Shown one piece after another: positions 7,940 to 15,961 of a stretch of DNA of 64,000 nt. The stretch is from Ponticoccus alexandrii (GTDB lineage Bacteria; Pseudomonadota; Alphaproteobacteria; Rhodobacterales; Rhodobacteraceae). The stretch lies in contig NZ_CP047168.1 of NCBI RefSeq assembly GCF_016806125.1, positions 62,001 to 126,000 on the forward strand. Direction: 5' to 3'. A model generated the notes under the pieces. It was not told the origin of the DNA. It made no database searches and saw nothing but the letters and a program-made list of their open reading frames with translations. Positions within the stretch are counted from its first letter, which is position 1; every line of letters starts with the position of its first letter. The translations under genes were made by a program, and so were the position numbers.

Positions 7940-8100
7940 CCGAAGGGATCGTATTCCGAGACGATCACGACCTCGTCACCGTCGATTTCATCGGCGGGGA
8001 CAGCGCCGAAGGTTCCGTCCCCTGCCTGGAAGACGACGATCGAGACCATGAGCGTGGCGGCGAGGGAAGCGGCGAAAGCGTGAGCATCTTTGCGGGACAT
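7936..8100 (-). CDS. 54-aa small membrane or secreted protein, unknown
   Basis: A short product starting MSRKDAHAFAASLAATLMVSIVV: positive N-terminus, one hydrophobic helix (about 8-25), then an acidic tail ending EYDPFG. The helix could be a membrane anchor or a signal peptide. An AGGAG lies 8 nt before the ATG at 8100, which argues for real translation, and a strong hairpin directly upstream overlaps that ribosome site. I do not recognise the family. A much longer open frame upstream in the same frame (to 8478) has no conserved appearance and is not believed. It lies downstream of the 157-aa plasmid protein on the same strand. Confidence 0.45.
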   Translation of the reverse strand: MSRKDAHAFAASLAATLMVSIVVFQAGDGTFGAVPADEIDGDEVVIVSEYDPFG

Positions 8101-8110
8101 CTGTTTGGCT

Positions 8111-8149
8111 CCTGTCTTGGAGGCGGGGGACCATCCCCCGCGCGACAGG
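8111..8149 (-). promoter_or_regulatory. leader hairpin overlapping the ribosome site of the 54-aa gene
   Basis: CCTGTC (8111-8116) pairs with GACAGG (8144-8149), and inside it GCGGGGGA (8123-8130) pairs with TCCCCCGC (8134-8141) around a CCA loop. In the minus-strand transcript the lower stem includes AGG of the AGGAG site used by the gene at 8100, so folding could limit ribosome access. Confidence 0.4.
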
Positions 8150-8491
8150 ACCCCGCAGGCCCGAAGACTGGCTGACATCACCGGGTGCGTTCGGCTCGTC
8201 CGAATCCACCCGGCGGCACGGGCTCGCCCGTAGTCCGACCCCTCGCGGGTTGATCTCGAAGACGGGATTCGGGGCAAGGAAGGGAATGGCGAGCGGGGGA
8301 TGGTGCCCTGACGACTGGAGCCGGCTGTCCCTCTGATGCTTGTAACGCGCCGCCGGTCTCCCGGGCAGGCTTGTGGTTGAAGACCTCCGTCTTTGGGGAT
8401 GGATCCTATGGTGCCCCGGGGCATCGCGGGACGATGGTATGGTCGGTGAGAAGCCCGGCCCTTGGGCAGGCCCCTCACGCCTTCTCAGGGC
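8150..8491. other. no gene recognised; possible long leader
   Basis: About 340 GC-rich bases between the stop of the 157-aa gene and the hairpin before the 54-aa gene. Reading frames are open on the minus strand, but the predicted residues are Arg/Ser/Pro-rich without recognisable sequence. Short inverted repeats are frequent. It could be a structured untranslated leader; no family is recognised. Confidence 0.35.
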
Positions 8492-8965
8492 TCAGGCGGC
8501 CATGTCCGCGCCCCCTGCCCTATCGCCGTCTTCGGCGCCGACGATTTCAAGCCGCGCGTTGCGATAGCCCTCCCGCGCGATCCAGAGCTCGGCGGCGGTT
8601 ACGGACTCAGCCAGATGCAGCAGTTCGGTGTTGCCACCGAAGTCGAGGAGTACGCGCACTTGCCCGGGCTTGGGTTCCTCTGCTACTTCGAAGACCAACC
8701 GGCTGTCCGCCGAATGGCTGCGCATGATCGTGACGAGGATCACCCCGTCCGAGGAGAAGTTCCCCTCATGCAGGGTGAAGGAGGCCGGTGCCGTCCAGGT
8801 CGGGTAGACCCGGGGAGGCTCCTTCTTCACGAGACGGCCGATGCCGTTCGAACGCTCCCAGGCCGCAAGCTTCTTGGTGAACCGTGCCGGCGGCTTGGGA
8901 CTGCCGTCGGTGTAGCGGATCAGTGCCCCGAGGTGGGCTGTGTCGATGATGTTTGTTGCAGACAT
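8492..8965 (-). CDS. 157-aa plasmid-associated protein, unknown
   Basis: A soluble-looking 157-aa protein with no signal peptide or helix: MSATNIIDTAHLGALIRYTDG at the start, a basic stretch (PPARFTKKLAAWERSNGIGRLVKK) and a beta-rich middle (SFTLHEGNFSSDGVILVTIMRSHS). I do not recognise a characterised family. It lies downstream of the large ParB-like gene in the same orientation but behind a terminator, and has its own inverted-repeat element upstream (8979-8998), so it appears to be separately transcribed. Its position next to replication-partition genes suggests a backbone function. Confidence 0.6.
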   Translation of the reverse strand: MSATNIIDTAHLGALIRYTDGSPKPPARFTKKLAAWERSNGIGRLVKKEPPRVYPTWTAPASFTLHEGNFSSDGVILVTIMRSHSADSRLVFEVAEEPKPGQVRVLLDFGGNTELLHLAESVTAAELWIAREGYRNARLEIVGAEDGDRAGGADMAA

Positions 8966-8978
8966 GATTCCTCATCCC

Positions 8979-8998
8979 GAATGCGAGTGTTCGCATTC
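8979..8998. promoter_or_regulatory. inverted repeat before the 157-aa gene
   Basis: GAATGCGA-GTGT-TCGCATTC, perfect 8-bp arms with a 4-bp spacer, 13 bp upstream of the ATG at 8965. Its place and symmetry suggest an operator for a dimeric regulator or a 5' leader hairpin. Confidence 0.45.
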
Positions 8999-9032
8999 AT
9001 CATATTGATATTGCTTTATTTTGTTGGAAAGA

Positions 9033-9050
9033 GGGCGGGTTTCCCCGCCC
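9033..9050 (-). terminator. terminator after the ParB-like gene
   Basis: In minus-strand sense GGGCGGG-GAAA-CCCGCCC followed by TCTTTCC, 14 bp past the stop of the gene at 9065. Good GC stem, stable GAAA loop and a moderate T-tract. Confidence 0.65.
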
Positions 9051-9064
9051 CCGGATGGCTCAGA

Positions 9065-11236
9065 TCACTCTGCCGCCAACATCGCCGCGACGCTGTCCGC
9101 CAAATCTGCGGTCAGGAAGGCCGGAAGATCGACATCCTCGGGCTGGCCCGCGTCATCCCCCTGCCCTTCTGCAATCTCCTCGCCGTCGTCTACCGCCAGA
9201 TCGGCGCGGCGCAGGACCTCGGGCAACCAGCCACTGCCCTTGAGGAGCCGCTCGGCTTCGGTCGCCATCTCACCCTTCTTGAGGTGATCGAGAAGCTGCG
9301 CGGTCCCCTCCCCCTTCGCCTCGCGCACAGCCTCGAGGATCCGGGCTTTGGGCACACGGTTGAGATAGCCATCAACCGTCGGCTCCCAGCCAGCCTCGAC
9401 CATGTCGAGATCGACCGCGCGCGCCACCAGATCGGCATGCGCCATGCGGCGGGTCAGACCGCTGGCAGAAATGCCAGCCCCGTAGGGGTTCACCTTCTCA
9501 TGGAGCGCGTTGATCCCGAAGCTGAGGCAATGCGCCAGAAGGGCGAGACGGCTGCCCTGGTCGAGCGCGGTCAGATAGTCCCAGAGGGCGGCATCGTCGC
9601 CGAGGGGCAGATCGGCCTCCCAGGCTGCGTGACGCTCGTCGACCAGCTTCGCCACGACGCTGTCCTTCAGATCGGGCGCCTGCGCAGACATGTAGACATG
9701 GCGGACCGAGGCTTCGAGGCAGCTGCCCGAGGCCGAAGAGGTGCGGAAGGTATCCGTCACCACCTTCAGGAGCAGGAGCGTCAGCGCCACGTCGGGCGAG
9801 CGCCCGATGGCTTCGCGCATTGCAAGGGTCCGATGGGCAGTCAGTTCCATGACCAGCCGCTCAGGCAATGGCTTCAGCGCCCCGTCGTCTTCCTCGTCGG
9901 ATGCGTCCGCGCCGATCGGGTGACCGCCCGAGGTGATGACGGTACCCCCGGCGGAGATCGCCGATGGTTTCCAGTTGGAAACACCGACATCACCCCCCTG
10001 CCCCATGGCATCCGCGCAATCACCATCCTGGACCGCGGTCTCCTCGCACGGCTCATCCTCGGGCCGGACATAGCCGCGATAAACAGCCAAGCTGCCATCC
10101 CGATCCAGCGTCACGAAGACGCCCCCGCGCGCAACCTCGGCCGGGTCGAAGATCAAGGGCCGCTGTTCGAGCGCTTCCATCGCCATCTCGAGCTGCCCGA
10201 GCCGGGCATCGATTTCTTCGGGATACTCGTCCTGACCAGAGTATTCCTCCTCCAACGCCCGATACTCGGCGAGGAGCGTCGCGTGAACAGCGCTTTCCTC
10301 GTCGGTCATCGGCGCAGGATCACCGGCGAGACGCCGCAGACCGTGGCTGTAGCCATAGGGCAGGTCGGTCGCCACCTCGATCCACTTCCAGCCCTCGGAT
10401 GCCAGCGTCTCGGCTTCGGCCTGAAGTTTTTCGGAGACCAACCGGTCGAGCAGGGCAGGGTCCTCGAGCCAGCCACCGTCGTCGCCCTGGAAGAGATCAC
10501 GCAGGACGGCACCGCCCGCCGCCACGTAGGTATCGACACCCACGAAGACCGCACGACGATCGGAAGCTCGGACCGAGGTCTCAGTGAGCATGCGCCGGAT
10601 GGCATAGGCCTCCTTGTTCCAGGAGTTTTTCACCGCATCCCAGACCTGTTCCTGACGCGCGTGATCCGGGTTCACGGTGAAGGCCATCAGCTGTTCCAGC
10701 GTCATGCCATCCTCGGCATAGACCTCGAGCAGGGCAGGGGCCACGGACGCGAGTTTCAGGCGCTGCTTGACAATCTGCGGCGTGACGAAGAACGCCGCCG
10801 CGATCGCTTCCTCACCCTGACCCTTCTCGCGCAGGGCCTGGAACGCACAGAACTGGTCGAGCGGGTGCAGGGCAACGCGCTGCATGTTCTCGGCCAGCGA
10901 GTCGTCCTCGGCCAGAATGTCGGACGCAGCATCCCGCACGATGCAGGGGATCGGCGCGGCCTTCGCCAGCCTCTTCTGCTTCACCAGGAGCGACAGCGCC
11001 TGGAAGCGGCGGCCACCGGCCGGGATCTCGAACGTGCCGGTCTCGACACCATCGGCATCGAGCACGGGCCGGACGTTCAGGCTCTGCAGGAGCCCGCGGC
11101 GGGCGATGTCATCGGCCAGTTCCTCAACGGAGACGCCAGCCTTGATGCGCCGCACGTTGGACTGGCTCAGCACGAGCTTGTTGAAGGGAATGTCCCGCGA
11201 CGGGGACAGGTTGATGTTCTGGGCTGCTTTCGCCAT
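9065..11236 (-). CDS. large ParB/RepB-family nuclease-like protein
   Basis: 723 aa, about twice the length of ordinary ParB. The N-terminus (about 1-200) is a ParB_N domain: SQSNVRRIKAGVSVEELADDI, GGRRFQALSLL and the DDSLAENMQR box, then a helix-turn-helix region (FFVTPQIVKQRLKLASVAP). The remaining 500 residues are largely helical and acidic (for example EEEYSGQDEYPEEIDARL) and end in an Asp/Glu-rich tail. ATG 11236 is chosen because the conserved part begins there and GGAG lies upstream. Proteins of this size occur on alphaproteobacterial plasmids beside repABC, where their role is unclear; DNA binding with CTPase or nuclease-like activity is a family inference. The 22-bp parS at 11327-11348 lies 90 bp upstream. 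Confidence 0.8.
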   Translation of the reverse strand: MAKAAQNINLSPSRDIPFNKLVLSQSNVRRIKAGVSVEELADDIARRGLLQSLNVRPVLDADGVETGTFEIPAGGRRFQALSLLVKQKRLAKAAPIPCIVRDAASDILAEDDSLAENMQRVALHPLDQFCAFQALREKGQGEEAIAAAFFVTPQIVKQRLKLASVAPALLEVYAEDGMTLEQLMAFTVNPDHARQEQVWDAVKNSWNKEAYAIRRMLTETSVRASDRRAVFVGVDTYVAAGGAVLRDLFQGDDGGWLEDPALLDRLVSEKLQAEAETLASEGWKWIEVATDLPYGYSHGLRRLAGDPAPMTDEESAVHATLLAEYRALEEEYSGQDEYPEEIDARLGQLEMAMEALEQRPLIFDPAEVARGGVFVTLDRDGSLAVYRGYVRPEDEPCEETAVQDGDCADAMGQGGDVGVSNWKPSAISAGGTVITSGGHPIGADASDEEDDGALKPLPERLVMELTAHRTLAMREAIGRSPDVALTLLLLKVVTDTFRTSSASGSCLEASVRHVYMSAQAPDLKDSVVAKLVDERHAAWEADLPLGDDAALWDYLTALDQGSRLALLAHCLSFGINALHEKVNPYGAGISASGLTRRMAHADLVARAVDLDMVEAGWEPTVDGYLNRVPKARILEAVREAKGEGTAQLLDHLKKGEMATEAERLLKGSGWLPEVLRRADLAVDDGEEIAEGQGDDAGQPEDVDLPAFLTADLADSVAAMLAAE

Positions 11237-11326
11237 CAGATCTTCTCCACGACGGGCGCCGGAAGCCACTCTTCCGATCTCACTTCCCGTCACCCCTCAA
11301 ACCGCCAAACTTTTCCTCTCTTCGTT

Positions 11327-11348
11327 CGTCTTGACCGCGGTCAAGACG
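11327..11348. promoter_or_regulatory. parS: parS-like centromere palindrome, copy 1
   Basis: A perfect 22-bp palindrome with core CTTGACCGCGGTCAAG, between repC and the large ParB-like gene. The identical 18-bp core occurs twice near the end of repB. RepABC plasmids carry such palindromes as RepB binding sites. Confidence 0.8.
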
Positions 11349-11363
11349 TGCAAGTTGGGTGCT

Positions 11364-12476
11364 CTATGCCTTCATGATCGTTTCAAAGTATGCCTCGGGC
11401 TGCCTGATCGCTTCGCCTTTTCCCAACAGGTAGTCCAAGATCAGCAAAAGCCGTCCAGCCCCAGCTTTCTGAAGACCACGCATCAGTTTTTCTTGGCGTA
11501 TTTTAAGCAATCGGCCGATGTCGAAGAGAACGCGGTTGAGGGCTTCGCCTGTTCGCGGCGGGTCTGGGAAGAAGTCCGCGACATGTGAAAAGTCCGTCCA
11601 CGCCATTTTTGCAGGGTCCCGGTTCATGGTCGCTGCCCCAACGCTTTGGAAAGCGTTAGTCTGCTTCAGGTGCGTTTCTTTCTTTATATGTTCTTTTTTT
11701 ACAGACTCTATCTGCCGGTCATTTTGTCCGTTCCTGGCGGACATTTCGCTCGCGCATTCACGGCCGATGGTTTGGTCTTGCGATTGCTCTCGGTCCGCAC
11801 GGGTGTTTGAATCGTGGCACTCTCCGTAGCTCGGCTTGGCGTTGGCTCCGAGCTCGCGGAGACCAGCGATGATTTGCAAGACTGTGTCGGCAGTCAGGGT
11901 TGCTCGACGAAGCAGATTTCTGATCGTTTCCAGTGAAGCCCGCCGTGCGTCATGGAGCTGTTCGTCTTGAAGGAGGGACGCGCGTAGCGCCAGGGCTTCT
12001 GCCTTGAGGGAGCGCAGGCGTTCACGCTCTTCCGTGACCTTCGATGCTCTGGTTGCAAGAGCGTCGTGGCCCTGCATTAGCGGACCCAAGTCGATCCCAA
12101 ACGCATCCCTGATGATCCCTCCGTAGCGGAGAGGGAAGCGTTTCCCGTTCGCTGAACTCTTTCGCTGGATTAGTCCCGCAGCCTCAAGGCGCCTCAGGCA
12201 GCGGCGAAGCGTTCTTTCATCGATGCCGTTTGCGCGCTCTGATAAGGAGGCGTTGGAAGGGAACACAACGGTGAGCTTGCACTGTGTTTCACCAGAGTTT
12301 GGGCTCTGATCGCGCGGAAGAAAGCTGATGAGCGCTGTCAGTACGGTGACGTCGTTGCTCGTCAGGTTCAGGTCTTTCCGAAGAACCCGTACCGGCCCCA
12401 GAAGCTCGTAGGGGTTAGGGCAGGCAATAGCTGGTTGTTCCGCCAAGGCGGTTCGTGCTTGAGTGACATGTCTCAT
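11364..12476 (-). CDS. repC: plasmid replication initiator RepC
   Basis: RepC is the initiator of repABC plasmids and is usually encoded last in the operon, as here. The 370-aa product has the family's N-terminal winged-helix region (NPYELLGPVRVLRKDLNLTSNDVTVLTALISFLP, ANGIDERTLRRCLRRLEAAGLI) and a C-terminal domain (MAWTDFSHVADFFPDPPRTGEAL, ending EAYFETIMKA). The start at 12476 (MRHVTQARTALAEQ) matches the beginning of the conserved part. In this family the origin commonly lies inside repC; I cannot place it. A counter-transcribed RNA in the repB-repC gap (12555-12610) should control its expression. Confidence 0.93.
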   Translation of the reverse strand: MRHVTQARTALAEQPAIACPNPYELLGPVRVLRKDLNLTSNDVTVLTALISFLPRDQSPNSGETQCKLTVVFPSNASLSERANGIDERTLRRCLRRLEAAGLIQRKSSANGKRFPLRYGGIIRDAFGIDLGPLMQGHDALATRASKVTEERERLRSLKAEALALRASLLQDEQLHDARRASLETIRNLLRRATLTADTVLQIIAGLRELGANAKPSYGECHDSNTRADREQSQDQTIGRECASEMSARNGQNDRQIESVKKEHIKKETHLKQTNAFQSVGAATMNRDPAKMAWTDFSHVADFFPDPPRTGEALNRVLFDIGRLLKIRQEKLMRGLQKAGAGRLLLILDYLLGKGEAIRQPEAYFETIMKA

Positions 12477-12519
12477 GGTGTTTCGGAAGAAAAAGCTTCC
12501 CCGTTCACCGCGAGCGGTG

Positions 12520-12548
12520 TTGAACTCGATTCGTTTTGAGGGTATCAA
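12520..12548 (+). promoter_or_regulatory. promoter of the antisense RNA
   Basis: Plus-strand TTGAAC (12520-12525), 17-bp spacer, TATCAA (12543-12548). It points against repC and lies just upstream of a strong intrinsic terminator, the expected layout for a repABC counter-transcribed RNA. Confidence 0.6.
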
Positions 12549-12554
12549 TCAGGT

Positions 12555-12610
12555 GTCGAGACTGATTGAGGCCCTTCGGAAGCACCGCTTTCGGGGGGTC
12601 TTTCCTTTTC
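12555..12610 (+). ncRNA. counter-transcribed antisense RNA controlling repC (ctRNA)
   Basis: repABC plasmids encode a small RNA of about 50-60 nt on the opposite strand in the repB-repC gap; it represses repC and determines incompatibility. Here a promoter (12520-12548) predicts a start near 12555, and a 12-bp stem (12572-12583 with 12587-12598, loop ACC) followed by TCTTTCCTTTTC ends it near 12608, giving about 54 nt. Position, orientation and length all fit. The exact ends are inferred. Confidence 0.65.
12572..12610 (+). terminator. intrinsic terminator of the ctRNA
   Basis: CCCTTCGGAAGC-ACC-GCTTTCGGGGGG (with G-T pairs in RNA) followed by a T-rich tract TCTTTCCTTTTC. On the opposite strand the same hairpin lies in the repC leader and may take part in the regulatory fold. 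Confidence 0.65.
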
Positions 12611-12651
12611 TAGCCGGTCCTCCTTTCGTTTTCTGCTCGTTGCTCTTGATA

Positions 12652-12669
12652 TCTTGACCGCGGTCAAGA
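12652..12669. promoter_or_regulatory. parS: parS-like palindrome, copy 2
   Basis: Perfect 18-bp palindrome with core CTTGACCGCGGTCAAG, 11 bp downstream of the repB stop. Confidence 0.8.
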
Positions 12670-12679
12670 CACGGGGTCG

Positions 12680-13609
12680 TCACTCTGGGCCGTCTTGACC
12701 GCGGTCAAGAAGCTCGCCGATCAGCTTTCGGACGGCCTCTTCGACGCGTGGGGCAAGATCAGCGTCCACATCGATGGTGATGCGGTTGCCCTTGCGGCCG
12801 ATCTTCACGCGCTCACTTGGCTCAGCCTTGGGCGGAGTTGCCTTGGTGGCCGTGAGCAGCGTAACCGCTGCGTCAAGTCGGTCTGGGCCCGGCAAGGTGC
12901 GGGGGATTTCGCGGGCAACTTCCCTGGCTCTCGAGACGTCCTTCTCGCACAGCCTGAAAAGCTTCTCCCAGACCCGCCGACCAACGCCATGTGCTGGTCC
13001 GATGGCCTGGATCAGCTCCATCGGAATGCCCGTCGCGATACGGTTCATCCGAGAGACGAGAGACTCATCGATCTGGAGTGCCCGATAGGCGATGGTCTGG
13101 GCGTTCTTGCGCGTCTCGTCTGTTTTCCCAAGTTCTCGAATGATGCCGGCGACGAACAAAGCCCTCTCGATAAACGAGGGGTCTTGGCGGGCATTGTTCT
13201 CCACGCCTTGGGCGATCAGTGCTTCCTCTTCGGTCATTTCCATGACCGTGGCGCGCACCTTCTGACCAAGCTCATGACATGCGAGAAGCCTGCGGCGCCC
13301 ATAGACGATCTCAAGTGCGCCATCCTGGGTTCGGCGGACGAGAATGGGAACCTTTTGCCCATGCTCCCGGATCGAGGACACAAGTTCCTCAAGGCCATCG
13401 CTCGGATCGATACGGTCCATGACTGCGGACATCCGCACGGCGCTCGGGTCGATCAGGCGCGTGGCGTGTTTGTCTTCCTCGAGCACGGATGCTTGCGCAC
13501 GAGCGACTGTCGGGCTCGTACGTTTCAGATCAAGATCCACGTCCTCTTCTGCGGTCGCGGCATTGCCCATCGCGTTCTTGAGGGAATCTCCGAAGACCTT
13601 ACGCGCCAT
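12680..13609 (-). CDS. repB: plasmid partitioning protein RepB
   Basis: RepB is the ParB-like centromere-binding protein of the RepABC system. The 309-aa sequence has the ParB N-terminal domain (about 55-150; DPSDGLEELVSSIREHGQ, GRRRLLACHELG, LIAQGVENNARQD) and the RepB-type C-terminal region with KIGRKGNRITIDVDADL. The start overlaps the repA stop by 11 bp (coupled). The third parS palindrome lies inside its last codons and encodes LLDRGQD, so centromere and reading frame overlap. It should load on the three palindromes and act with RepA to segregate the plasmid. Confidence 0.93.
   Translation of the reverse strand: MARKVFGDSLKNAMGNAATAEEDVDLDLKRTSPTVARAQASVLEEDKHATRLIDPSAVRMSAVMDRIDPSDGLEELVSSIREHGQKVPILVRRTQDGALEIVYGRRRLLACHELGQKVRATVMEMTEEEALIAQGVENNARQDPSFIERALFVAGIIRELGKTDETRKNAQTIAYRALQIDESLVSRMNRIATGIPMELIQAIGPAHGVGRRVWEKLFRLCEKDVSRAREVAREIPRTLPGPDRLDAAVTLLTATKATPPKAEPSERVKIGRKGNRITIDVDADLAPRVEEAVRKLIGELLDRGQDGPE
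12693..12710. promoter_or_regulatory. parS: parS-like palindrome, copy 3, inside the repB 3' end
   Basis: The same perfect 18-bp palindrome as copy 2, located within repB codons for LLDRGQD, starting 13 bp before the gene's end. Confidence 0.8.
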
Positions 13610-14780
13610 GGCTACGCCCCCATGCCTTTAGGATTTCGCGTTCGACTTCGTCGGTCACGCGCGAAACGGACTCGATTGCACGCTCGTAGGTTCTGCGGTT
13701 CACGTCGCGAGGTTCGACCTCAAAGATGCTCTGCTGCGTATTGGCGGCATCACCTACCGCTGTCGACTTCAGGAACTCGGCCGGGAGGACTGCATCGCCA
13801 AGGACGGTCCGAAGCAGAGACGAGATCTGGACCTGTGGACCGTCGGTATTCTCGTAGCGCGTGATCAGGACCCGCACGAAGTTTAGACCGTGTTCGGGAG
13901 CATGCGCCTCGACGACACCCATCAGGTTGCTCGCCATACCCAGGAAGCTTGCAAGAGACATCACATCAAGCATGGACGCGTTGAGCGGGATCAGGACCCC
14001 GGTGGAAGCAAAGAGGGCGGAGATCACCGAGAAGTTCAGCTGCGGCGGGGTGTCGAAGATCACCACGTCATATCTGTCTAGGACAGGCTCAAGTGCTTCG
14101 CGGATCCGGCTATGGAACGTGGTGGCTCCGTGCCTGAAGCTCAAAGCGACCTCAAACTCGTACTCCATGATGTCCATGGAGGCGGGGATAAGGTCGACCG
14201 TGGGGAAGTTCGTTTTGCGAATGATTTCGGAGGCGGGCAGGGGACCTTCCGACCGGATCAGATCGTAGGAGGTCGGCATGTCCGGATCGAGTTCAGGAGT
14301 CACCCCAAACAGGTTTGTCAGACTTGCCTGGCTGTCGAGGTCGATAAGCAGGACCCGATAGCCGCGAAGGCCCAGTAGCTGACCAACATGAGCTACCGTC
14401 GACGTTTTTGCGGATCCACCCTTCAGGTTGAAGATTGTCACGACCTGGCATGGTTCGCCGGCTCTTCTGTGAGGGTGCTCATCGGGCTTAATTCTGCCCG
14501 TCTCAAGGAGGACGCGTTGGGCCTCGACCATTTCCTCGGCAGAGAAACTGCGGCGGTTGCCACCCTCGATGATACCTTCGGGAAAACCGTCGAGGTTTGA
14601 CACATGGTGGCGGAAGGTGTTCTGGTTGAGCCGTAGGAGATCGGCCGCTTCCCGCATCGCGAAGCGGCGGAGACCCTTCTGGGCATCCGGTGGAAAAGTC
14701 TCCTGAGCATGTTCACGCAACCGGCTACCAAGCCGCTTGGACATGACATCGAATCTTTGAGAGGCTCGTATCCCGCTCAT
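13599..14780 (-). CDS. repA: plasmid partitioning protein RepA (ParA-type ATPase)
   Basis: RepA is the Walker-type ATPase that with RepB moves the plasmid and autorepresses the operon. The 393-aa protein has an N-terminal DNA-binding region (FAMREAADLLRLNQNTFRHHV, about 41-60) and the deviant Walker A NLKGGSAKTS with signature K120 and K125, followed by LLIDLDSQASLTNL and YDVVIFDTPPQLN. The start is ATG 14780, with GAGGG just upstream; an in-frame TTG before it is less likely. It is the first gene of repA-repB-repC, all on the minus strand. The upstream 256 bp to the resolvase gene should hold the promoter. Confidence 0.94.
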   Translation of the reverse strand: MSGIRASQRFDVMSKRLGSRLREHAQETFPPDAQKGLRRFAMREAADLLRLNQNTFRHHVSNLDGFPEGIIEGGNRRSFSAEEMVEAQRVLLETGRIKPDEHPHRRAGEPCQVVTIFNLKGGSAKTSTVAHVGQLLGLRGYRVLLIDLDSQASLTNLFGVTPELDPDMPTSYDLIRSEGPLPASEIIRKTNFPTVDLIPASMDIMEYEFEVALSFRHGATTFHSRIREALEPVLDRYDVVIFDTPPQLNFSVISALFASTGVLIPLNASMLDVMSLASFLGMASNLMGVVEAHAPEHGLNFVRVLITRYENTDGPQVQISSLLRTVLGDAVLPAEFLKSTAVGDAANTQQSIFEVEPRDVNRRTYERAIESVSRVTDEVEREILKAWGRSHGA

Positions 14781-15036
14781 CACTGCCCTCAAGTCTTTAT
14801 TGTTTTTTAGACATTAACAGTTTTGGTGAGTAAATCCAGCCCAAACCGTTGAGCGGCGTATGCGCGTTGAAGGGGCTGATTTCTGACGAGAGAAAACCAT
14901 TAAGTATCAGTGCGTTGGGTGGCCTTGTTCGCAGCGTACTTCAACAGCTCGTGGCTCGTGGCGTCGTAGCCACAACATGTATTGTGGACGCCTATGGACT
15001 GCAGATCAAAAGAATCGCATGGCGATTCCCGCGACT

Positions 15037-15921
15037 TCAATCAAGCAGTCCCAGCTTTTCGGCTCGCTCCAACAGCATCTTCACGGATGACGGTTGCCAG
15101 CTGGTCCGCCCACGCGGCGTCCGCTCCCGCATTTTCTCGAGCCTGTTGCAGATTTCTTGCAGCGTAATCTCCGGGTTTGCACCCTTGATGCCGGCAACGA
15201 TGGCTGGCAAACGGTCGTCGGTATCGCGGCGACCGGCACGGCCCAACACGGTTTCGTCCAAGAACCCATCCCGCACATACGCGTTCACAGCGCGGAGCAA
15301 TCGGCTTTGTGTCCACTGACGTTCATGGGGCAGGGGAGCGTTGATGATGCGCAGCACGTCCTCCCAGGCCATGTCGGGCCGCAGGCGACGAACGTGCGGT
15401 ACCCAGTCCTGTGCCGTCTCGTTCAGGCGATCCATGTAACCGTCTTGCCTCGCCAGCCGCACTTTGCGAAGCGCCGCGGGATCGCGGGCGCGCAGTCCCG
15501 GGTTGCCGCCGATCCGACCCTTGCTGCGCGCCGAGGCCAGCCCCGCCTTGGTGCGTTCGCGGATCAGGGCGCGCTCGAACTCGGCCGCGGCGCCGAGAAC
15601 TTGCAGGGTGAACTTGCCCTGCGGCGAGGACGTGTCGATCGGATCGGTCAGCGAGCGAAAAAAGGCACCTTTCGCCTCCAGCCGCTCGATGACCTCGAGC
15701 AGATGCGACAGCGATCGCGCCAGACGATCAATGCGCACGACGACCAGCGTATCGCCCTTGCCAATCCGCTCGAGCACGCGGGCCAGCACGGGCCGTGCAC
15801 GGTTGCCGCCCGAGGCCTGCTCTTCGTGGATCTCGACGCAGCCCGCGGATTTCAGGGCCTGCGACTGGGGCAGGGGGGTCTGATCTTCGGTCGAGACGCG
15901 CGCATAGCCGATCAGGGGCAT
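15037..15921 (-). CDS. serine recombinase (resolvase/invertase family)
   Basis: A 294-aa recombinase. The catalytic domain (1-140) begins LIGYARVSTEDQ with the nucleophilic Ser of the RVST motif and contains VVVRIDRLARSLSHLLEVIE, QGKFTLQVLGAAAEFERALIRERTKAGL and the GRIGGNPG hinge. The remainder, about 140 residues, is longer than the usual short helix-turn-helix and contains a repeated plasmid-type C-terminal region. Such enzymes resolve plasmid dimers or serve transposons. ATG 15921 follows an in-frame TTG by one codon and is preferred. It diverges from the ParDE pair; a res site could lie in 15922-16042 but none is clear. Confidence 0.88.
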   Translation of the reverse strand: MPLIGYARVSTEDQTPLPQSQALKSAGCVEIHEEQASGGNRARPVLARVLERIGKGDTLVVVRIDRLARSLSHLLEVIERLEAKGAFFRSLTDPIDTSSPQGKFTLQVLGAAAEFERALIRERTKAGLASARSKGRIGGNPGLRARDPAALRKVRLARQDGYMDRLNETAQDWVPHVRRLRPDMAWEDVLRIINAPLPHERQWTQSRLLRAVNAYVRDGFLDETVLGRAGRRDTDDRLPAIVAGIKGANPEITLQEICNRLEKMRERTPRGRTSWQPSSVKMLLERAEKLGLLD

Positions 15922-15961
15922 CAAAACAGGCCGTTTGCAGTTTTACATACCATCAATAAAC

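Noticed and set aside
8462-11377. 971-codon plus-strand open frame
   Set aside because: It is antisense to the ParB-like gene; residues show no family pattern, while the minus strand has clear ParB motifs, a ribosome site and a terminator.
12695-13864. 389-codon plus-strand open frame across repB
   Set aside because: Antisense to repB and the repA end; no recognisable domain.
14849-15319. 156-codon plus-strand frame between repA and the resolvase
   Set aside because: Mostly antisense to the resolvase C-terminus; Ser/Arg-rich without motifs.
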